Of a stretch of 64,000 bases of DNA, positions 57,567 through 64,000 are shown in pieces; the first letter of the stretch is position 1; the number at the start of each line of letters is the position of its first letter. The notes under the pieces are model-generated. The model searched no databases. It was not told the DNA's origin and worked only from the letters and a program-made list of their open reading frames with translations. The translations under genes were made by a program, and so were the position numbers. Source of the DNA: Lantana camara (Eukaryota > Streptophyta > Magnoliopsida > Lamiales > Verbenaceae); the NCBI GenBank assembly GCA_037501455.1, contig CM074865.1, forward strand, positions 3,545,001 to 3,609,000. The letters are read 5' to 3'.

Positions 57567-59914
57567 GATCAGCAACTTCAGGGGCAGATTCCTGGGCTGG
57601 AGCTGGAGGGTTAGACTGTGTCATTTTCGGTAGTTTGATAGTTTGGTGTTATGTGGAGATCACGACTCTGAAGCTTATCAGGGCTGGGCGCCCCACGATG
57701 ATGTTATAAGCGGAGGGGCCCTCTACCACCAAGTATTCCAACAATTGTGTAGCTCGTTTTGGTAGCTTCCCCATGGAGGTAACGAGCTTGACTCTTCCCT
57801 TGGAATAGACCTCAGAACCTCCGAAACCTGTCAATGGTGTTTTAATTGGTTCATATTCGAGAGAGTTATGGATGTTCATCTTTTGCAAGGTGGAGTAAAA
57901 GATAATGTTGGCTGAGCTTCCACTATCAACAAGGGTCTTGTGTACAACACAGTTTGCTATATCTAGGGTGACGACCATCGGACAACTCGGCATTTCGCCG
58001 TCCCGTGGCATCACCGGTACAAAGTCCCTATCACTAAACGAGATCTCTTGCTTGCGCCATTCTTGCCCTTCCTCCACGTGCATCACTTCTCTGGGTCCGT
58101 AAAGTTCCCGACCCACTTGACGTCTCGAGCGTTTGCGGGCGGTCTTGGAATCTCCCCCAGCAGGGCCACCGACGATCATGAAGATTTCATTTGTGGGTAG
58201 GTTGTGGGGGTTGGCCTCCTCAGGTTTTTCCAATGGTGGCTTGCGTCCTCTTCTGGGTGGAGGCGACTCTCTCGGGTCGAAAGCCTGACGAGCCCGCTCA
58301 TCCAGCTTCTTTACGAATTCCAAGAGGTAGCCACCTTGGATTACTCCCTCTCTCAGAGCGATGCACTTTGAGGTCCAATGGCCAGGCTGCATGTGATAAG
58401 CGCAGCGCTTTCCCGATTCTTTGGCCTTCTTGGTCTCCTTCAGCTGCTTGGGCTTTTTTAGTAATCCCCGATCCATGACTTCGTAAATTTCCTCGATAGG
58501 CCAGACCAATGGAGTGTACCCCTTTTTGGCCCCGCTCGCGGAGGGCATTTCTCGCTTGAGCCCTGCTCCATCCTACCGGAAAGCCTTGGAGGCTCCGATC
58601 GAGGTGGGTCGGATCTGGGGAATCGGTCAGGAGTTGGGTCGCTCACCCTCCGGTCATTTCTGCGCCCTAGAGCGCGAGCGGTGGACTTGACTTCCTCCAA
58701 TCGCATAAAGCGGAGCGCGATGGCTATTACTTCCTCCATATTCTGGGGAGATTCGAGGATGATTTCGTCGGCACATTCCGTGTGATGGATGGCTTTGTGG
58801 AGGGTTTGGGTCAGGATGTCAATGTCCAAATGCTCCACCTTGACGAAAGCCTCATTGAAGCGAGAGAAGAAGCTCCTCAAGGTCTCGCCTTCCTCCTGCA
58901 CGATACTATACAAATAAGTAGATAGGAGCTTGACCCCCGTCATCGAGGAAAAGTGGGCCTTGAATTTCCTGGCCAGATGGTCATAATCGCGGATGCTGTG
59001 AGGAGCCAACCGCTCAAACCAGTCTTGGGCAGGACCCTCGAGCGTGGTTTTGAAGATCTTGGCCCATATGAGCTTGGAGTGGCCATAGAGGCTGACTTGT
59101 GCCTCAAACTTTGAGCAGTGCTTCACGGGGTCGGTGCTCCCTTGGTAAATTGGCAAGTTGGTGGGGACTCTATCCACCACCTTGGCGTCAATGATTTCGT
59201 CGCAGAAAGGGGACCTTGCCTCCCTTTCGCTGCGGTATCCCCTTCCCTGATGCTGTGGGGGATGACTGTGCAGGTGGGCAGGAGCCCTTACTTCGGGGGC
59301 TTGCCCTTGGGGGAAGTGTGATGACACTTCCTCCTGTGGATCAAAATACTCCGACCCTTGTGCTGGGTCGGGTAAGTAATGCTGCTGTTGTTTTTGTCGT
59401 TGCAGCTATTGCTGTCTCCGGGGGAGATTATTTCGGAGATCGCCCTGGCCAACCCAATGTCCCCGGTTGGCTCTGTAGTAGGCGTCGGGATGGACCCTAG
59501 CCCCTAGGCGATCGAAAACAGGTACATTTCTAGGAACGGGAGCGTCCCTATTCATCTCGCTTGCTATCCCTGCAACATGACGCGCGCCCCCATCATTTTC
59601 CCCCACATTGCGCAAAAGTTGCGAGGGGCGTTCCTCTTCTGGATCATTTCTTCTTCTGGTTGGCTCCCGCCGTCGGGGTGGGTTTTCGTTGTCATCAAAA
59701 CCCTCCTCGAGGTGTGCACCCAGATGGACTGGGTGTTGGACTCCCGGGGCCGGAGCAATGTAGATGGTCTGAGGTTGTGCGTAGGGGTTTTGGCCGTAGG
59801 GGAGCTGCGGATACCCCTAGAAACTTGGCTGATGGGCATGCTGTTGGACAGCGTACCCTATTGGGGCAGAGGGCCCTTGGACCGTGGGGTATGCGACGTT
59901 CTGAGGGGTTAGAG
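57567..59914 (-). pseudogene. Ty3 (Tat-like) gag-protease, opposite strand, broken
   Basis: Minus strand from 59914 leftward: a Pro/Gln/Arg-rich N-terminal region in shifting frames, then gag (VPTNLPIYQGSTDPVKHCSK, DWFERLAPHSIRDYDHLARK, QEEGETLRSFFSRFNEAF; 58458-59327), a frameshift near 58555, a zinc-knuckle-like CAYHMQPGHWTSKC, and an aspartic protease with DSGSSANIIF and IIVGRPAL (57649-58100). A stop follows near 57648 and no RT lies beyond. Its N-terminus is cut by the second Athila element at 59915. It may be an inverted piece of the neighbouring Tat-like element or a different element. Confidence 0.75.
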
Positions 59915-61467
59915 TGATACGTTGCACATTCATTTAATTTTAGAGCTTAGAATTCCTATATTTTACCCCACTATTTGATTTAATTTTGGATAATTGCCTA
60001 ATATTCTATATTTTGTGTAGGGTATGTAATTAAGAAGGATTGGAATTAATTTGTAGCAGAAAGAAGCTGTCACGCAGGCCTACCTCTTGGACCGAATTGA
60101 AGAACAATGTTTTGTGGCCCATGTACTTAAGGAATACTTTAAAAGGAAGCCAATTGATTGCTTGTTGGGATGATCTTGAAAGAGGCCCAATTTCTTGATA
60201 AAAGATCGTGTAAACAGGCCCAGCTATTAGCCTGTTTTGGACAAGAGGATTAATTCTGGCTGAAGTGGGAGCAGCACGTTTTGATGGTCATTACTTTGAA
60301 TTAAAAGCCCCACTTGATGATAAGAATGTGGCAGCCAAAACGTGGGAGAAAGTGGGGAGATACTTGGAGGAGTTATGATCCCAATTGATGAAGAAAACGT
60401 GGGAGAAGTGGGAAGAGCAACAACAAACCCCACTTTGCACTATTTAGTGGGGAGAAACCATGCAGATGGGAGGACACACGACACAACTTCACTCGGAGAC
60501 ACCAAATTCAGGCAGCAACTCCAGTTCGTGGGGAAGGAGACTTGCAAACATCAATAGTTTTATTCTCTTTTCCTTCCTTTTATTTTGTTTGGATACTATG
60601 TTATTTTCAAAAACTTCGTTTGTCTGAATTCGTTATGAGTAGCTAATTTATATTTTAGTTGGGATTTTCCAAAGCATGTATCAGACTATATGAGACAATT
60701 TGTTTTGGGTTGATTAATTCAAGATTATCCGTTTTATTTCCGAATTCACGATATTGTGTTTTGTCTTGATTCTTTGATTTAAGAGCTCAAGTCTTAGGAT
60801 TAGCAATTCACATAAAGCTAGTTAATTTATTTGGTGGAGCCTAACCGGGTAATTAACGAAGTAGCAATCAACACTAGGTTGTTAAGTTCGGCTGATTTTG
60901 TGTTGTGGAATATTACGGTCTAATTAGGCGAAGTAGGAGTTTCTACCTAGTCGGTTAGGGTTAGTGTTTCTTTAGTTCGTAAAACAATTGGTTAATTGAA
61001 TCTTTGAAGGAGTTTCTGAAAAGGTTATTAGCTAATTAGGGAGTAGTCTTTAGGAGTTTCTTCAGGTTACTCTAAAAAATACGAAGAAACGAGGGAGCCT
61101 AAGGTAATTGGTAACTATAGCTAACCTAACAAGGAATTAATCACCCTGTCCGTGATCATAGTCAGATGCATGCGTAGGAAAATCCCAGCTATTCATCATT
61201 CACTGAGTTAGTCTAAGTGTCAGCTGAGTTAATTGTTAATCTTTCGTCTATTTAGTCAGTTTTACTCTTGTTTATTTAGTTTCTTTATTAGTTTGGTTAA
61301 AAATCTCAAAACTCCCCCCCTATTTTAATTAATCGTTTTATTTTCTTGGCATATTAAAAGGTTACAAACTCGTCCAATCCCCGTGGATCGATACCCGTTG
61401 CTACTATTCTACGTTTTAATTGTGTGCAATATTCGGGATTTATTATTGGTGGCTTCGACATCCATCA
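59915..61467 (+). repeat. Athila-2 5' LTR
   Basis: 1,553 bp with the same termini as Athila-1 and the same three AGGAGTTTCT motifs in the right half. The left third is diverged. Confidence 0.9.
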
Positions 61468-61472
61468 ATTTT

Positions 61473-61490
61473 TGGCGCCGTTGCCGGGGA
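61473..61490 (+). promoter_or_regulatory. Primer-binding site for tRNA-Asp (Athila-2)
   Basis: TGGCGCCGTTGCCGGGGA, identical to that of Athila-1 and five bases after the LTR. Confidence 0.9.
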
Positions 61491-61522
61491 CTTGGTTTTT
61501 AATTGATTTTGTTTCTTTTCTT

Positions 61523-63388
61523 ATGCCTAGGAACCTTCGTTCGGGACAACTCGTTGCATACGATCCCGAGATCGAAAAGACCGCTAAGAAGATTAGGAAG
61601 TGGACAAGACAAAGGAAAGAACAAGCAGCAGTTGGTGAAAGTTCGAGTCTATTTGAATTGGGTTCGGACATTGAAGTTGAACAACAGTTAGAATTTGAAG
61701 AACAGACTGTCAGTGAACCTGACAGTGATCACGGTCAGGATATGGCTCATAACGGAACGTTTCGTGAGCTTGCCCGACCAACTGAAGCTCAACAGCCACT
61801 GTGCATAACCTTTCCAGCATTGCAAGAGGGCTTCGAACTGAAGTCAGGTCTCATCCATTTGTTGCCCACTTTCCGTGGTTTGGAAAATGAAGATCCGAAT
61901 AAGCATTTGAAAGAGTTCCATCTTGTGTGCACATCCATGAAGCCACACAATGTCACGGAGGATCAAATTAAGCTTAGGGCCTTCCCATTCTCTTTGCAAG
62001 ATGCAGCTAAGGATTGGTTTTATTACTTACCTTCAGGAACGGTCACTACTTGGGCTGAAATGTCGAGGCAATTTCTAGAGAGGTACTTTCCAGCTTCTCG
62101 TGCAACTAACATCAGGCGAGAAATTTGTGGAGTTAAACAAAAAGATTCCGAGAGCCTCTACGAGTATTGGGAACGATACAAGAGGTTGCTAGCAAGTTGC
62201 CCTCAACATGGAATTTCGGATCAATTAGTCATCCAATACTTTTATGAGGGCTTAACTCCGATGGAACGCCGAATGATGGATGCCGCAAGTGGTGGAGCTA
62301 TCGTTAGCAAGACTCCCGCCGAAGCTAGAGAGCTTATTTCTACTATGGCTGCAAATTCTCAACAATTTGGAGCTCGAGAAGACATCCCTCGAAGGGTGAA
62401 CGAGGTAACTCTTAGTCCTCTTAATAAAATTGAGTCTTTGCTAACAACCTTGGTGCAGAAAATGAATGTAGGTACTAATCCACCCTCGAGAGTATGTGGC
62501 GTTTGCACTAGTCCCGAGCACCCTACCGATGCGTGCCCTACACTCCATGAGGAGACACCCGCGGATGTAAATGCAATGGATTTTCAGCAGAGAAAGTTCG
62601 ACCCTTATTCGAACACTTACAACCCTGGATGGAAGTACCTCCCGCATTTAAGCTATGCCAATAATCAACCAAATAATCAGAATTTTCGTCCACCGCCTCC
62701 ACTGCAGCCAAGACCACAACACCCTCAGGGTTCAGGTACGCCTCTTAGTGAAATTGTTTGTTTGTTGGCCACTAATTCCGAGAAATATCAACAGGATATG
62801 ACGAACAGGATTCAAAAGATAGAGGACACTATCAAAACCATGGAGACTCATATGAGACAAATTACCTCTTCGGTGAGTAAATTGGAGACCCAAGGAAAAC
62901 TCCCGTCGCAAACCCACGACCCTAGACACAATGTGAGTGCGGTTGTGCTGCGAAGCGGGAAGGAATTGCAGCCTCCAGTGGACAGGATTTCGAAAAGTGA
63001 TCAGATGCAAGCTTCTGATATAGAAACTGAAAAAGAAATTGAGAAGAAGCCTGCCAGTGATCACGGACAGACTTCCAGCCAGGCTGAAATCACTCAGAAG
63101 CCTAAACTGATAGTTCCACCACCATTCCCTCAGCGATTGGCTCAGAACAAGAAAGATAAAGAGGATAAGAGCATCTTGGCTCTTTTCGAAAAAGTTGAAG
63201 TAAACATTCCACTTCTCGAGGCCATCAAACAGGTTCCACGCTACGCCAAATTCCTTAAGGAATTATGCACCAATAAGCGTAAGTTGACAGGTAATGAGAA
63301 GGTGAGTGTTGGTGAAAATGTTTCAGCCGTCTTACAAAGGAAATTACCACCTAAGTGTCGCGATAGAGGTATGTTTTCTATCCCTTGA
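61523..63388 (+). CDS. Athila-2 gag frame, 621 codons, ending at a TGA before protease
   Basis: ATG at 61523 (MPRNLRSGQ), as in Athila-1; the longer upstream frame has only a GTG. It carries the gag domain ([14 protein letters not shown]), the zinc knuckle [14 protein letters not shown] and the linker region. At 63386 a TGA replaces the TGC of Athila-1, between FSIP and [11 protein letters not shown], a few residues before the protease active site. The frame stays open beyond to the window edge. Either a point mutation killed pol, or gag is made separately with occasional readthrough. The simple reading is a mutation. Confidence 0.85.
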   Translation: MPRNLRSGQLVAYDPEIEKTAKKIRKWTRQRKEQAAVGESSSLFELGSDIEVEQQLEFEEQTVSEPDSDHGQDMAHNGTFRELARPTEAQQPLCITFPALQEGFELKSGLIHLLPTFRGLENEDPNKHLKEFHLVCTSMKPHNVTEDQIKLRAFPFSLQDAAKDWFYYLPSGTVTTWAEMSRQFLERYFPASRATNIRREICGVKQKDSESLYEYWERYKRLLASCPQHGISDQLVIQYFYEGLTPMERRMMDAASGGAIVSKTPAEARELISTMAANSQQFGAREDIPRRVNEVTLSPLNKIESLLTTLVQKMNVGTNPPSRVCGVCTSPEHPTDACPTLHEETPADVNAMDFQQRKFDPYSNTYNPGWKYLPHLSYANNQPNNQNFRPPPPLQPRPQHPQGSGTPLSEIVCLLATNSEKYQQDMTNRIQKIEDTIKTMETHMRQITSSVSKLETQGKLPSQTHDPRHNVSAVVLRSGKELQPPVDRISKSDQMQASDIETEKEIEKKPASDHGQTSSQAEITQKPKLIVPPPFPQRLAQNKKDKEDKSILALFEKVEVNIPLLEAIKQVPRYAKFLKELCTNKRKLTGNEKVSVGENVSAVLQRKLPPKCRDRGMFSIP

Positions 63389-64000
63389 AAAATTGGTAAT
63401 ATTGGTATTGGTAAGGCTATGTGTGATTTGGGAGCTTCTATTAATGTGATGCCTATGTCCATTTACACTTCTTTGGGTCTTGGTCCATTAGCTCATACCG
63501 GGGTTATTATCCAATTAGCCGATCGTTCGCTTGTTTATCCCGAGGGTGTCTTAGAAGATGTTTTGGTACAAGTGAATGAATTAATTTTCCCCACCGATTT
63601 CTTTGTTCTTGATATGGAAAAGGATAGTTCTACTAAGTCTTCGGACATTCTATTGGGTAGACCTTTCCTTAGCACGGCTAAAGCGAAAATAGACGTTCAT
63701 AGTGGTTCTTTGACTTTGGAGTTTGATGGTAAAATGGTCAAGTTTAATATGTATGATGCTATGAAACATGTTGATGATGTGTCTTGTGTCTACAATGTTG
63801 ATATCATAGATAACTTGACTAATAAAGTGTTTGCCTTGAACCATGATGATGAATTGGACTATGTCTTGTGCCATAGCTTGTCCGTTGATAAAATAAAGAA
63901 ATTTGATGATAAATTCAGACTTTCTGAAGATATGCTTGAGATAATTTATGCTATGGAAGTTCTCCAAGTTACAAGTTCAAAATTTGTACCTTTTGAGCTT
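63389..64000 (+). pseudogene. Athila-2 pol start, downstream of the in-frame TGA (partial)
   Basis: Same frame as the gag above, no further stop in the window. Protease [10 protein letters not shown] at about 63428, then the linker to RT. It differs from Athila-1 by scattered substitutions (for example MPMS for MPLS). Cut by the window edge. Confidence 0.8.

Larger units (their letters stand above)
59915..64000 (+). mobile_element. Second Athila copy, left part (continues past the window)
   Basis: LTR 59915-61467 (TGATACGTTG to ACATCCATCA), primer site 61473-61490, gag from 61523. It is close to Athila-1 in coding sequence and the right half of the LTR, but the LTR left half (about 59930-60430) differs a lot, so it is a separate subfamily member. 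It inserted into the minus-strand gag. The possible left TSD is TAGAG (59910-59914); the right one is outside the window. Confidence 0.9.

Overview
The window is nuclear DNA from a flowering plant, probably a eudicot. Evidence: plant-type LTR retrotransposons of the Athila, Tat, chromovirus-like and copia groups, GT-AG introns in gene relics, a broken copy of the chloroplast SECA2 translocase gene, plant LRR receptor kinase pieces, papain-like protease pieces, and AT-rich non-autonomous DNA transposons with clear target-site duplications (TSDs). I see no gene likely to serve the host. Almost everything is a transposon or a pseudogene, as in a gene-poor, transposon-rich region. Species cannot be named from sequence alone.

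Layout, left half. 1-2430: relic of an old Athila-like LTR carrying a 649-bp hAT-type element (711-1359). 2440-5950: a low-copy block called here the A-block, split by a 3.0-kb solo LTR (2754-5787, TSD AGGGC). 5950-8083 and 17288-21327: two copies of a segment with an antisense LRR receptor kinase pseudogene; the second copy carries a 1,904-bp Mutator-like element with a 9-bp TSD. 8084-17178: tandem array with a 2,512-bp period. Each unit joins a dead papain-like cysteine protease, a fragment of a GT4-type glycosyltransferase and A-block repeats. 21735-22033: a MITE-like element. 22159-28617: a nearly full-length, intron-containing SECA2 pseudogene, whose 5' end is repeated at 28870-29825.

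Layout, right half. 30537-42834: a complete Athila-type element with 1,558-bp LTRs in which I see no difference, a 5-bp TSD (CTCTG), a tRNA-Asp primer site, an open 1,817-codon gag-pol frame and a third ORF. It is the most intact and probably youngest object here. 42840-45760: fragments of an unrecognised spliced gene interrupted by a 959-bp hAT-type element (8-bp TSD), then LRR fragments and a degenerate terminal-inverted-repeat element. 47020-57500: an old plus-strand Tat-like Ty3 element with an unusual spliced coiled-coil ORF in front, its reverse transcriptase core deleted, and a minus-strand copia relic (51684-55018, TSD GTATG) nested in pol. 57550-59914: gag-protease of a Ty3 element on the opposite strand. 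59915-64000: the left half of a second Athila copy, with a TGA just before its protease, running off the right edge.

The genes do not work together as a pathway. The logic is insertion history: old gene fragments were duplicated in tandem, then hit by successive transposons. Several insertions are datable relative to each other because TSDs, an occupied and an empty copy of the same site, or reading frames survive.
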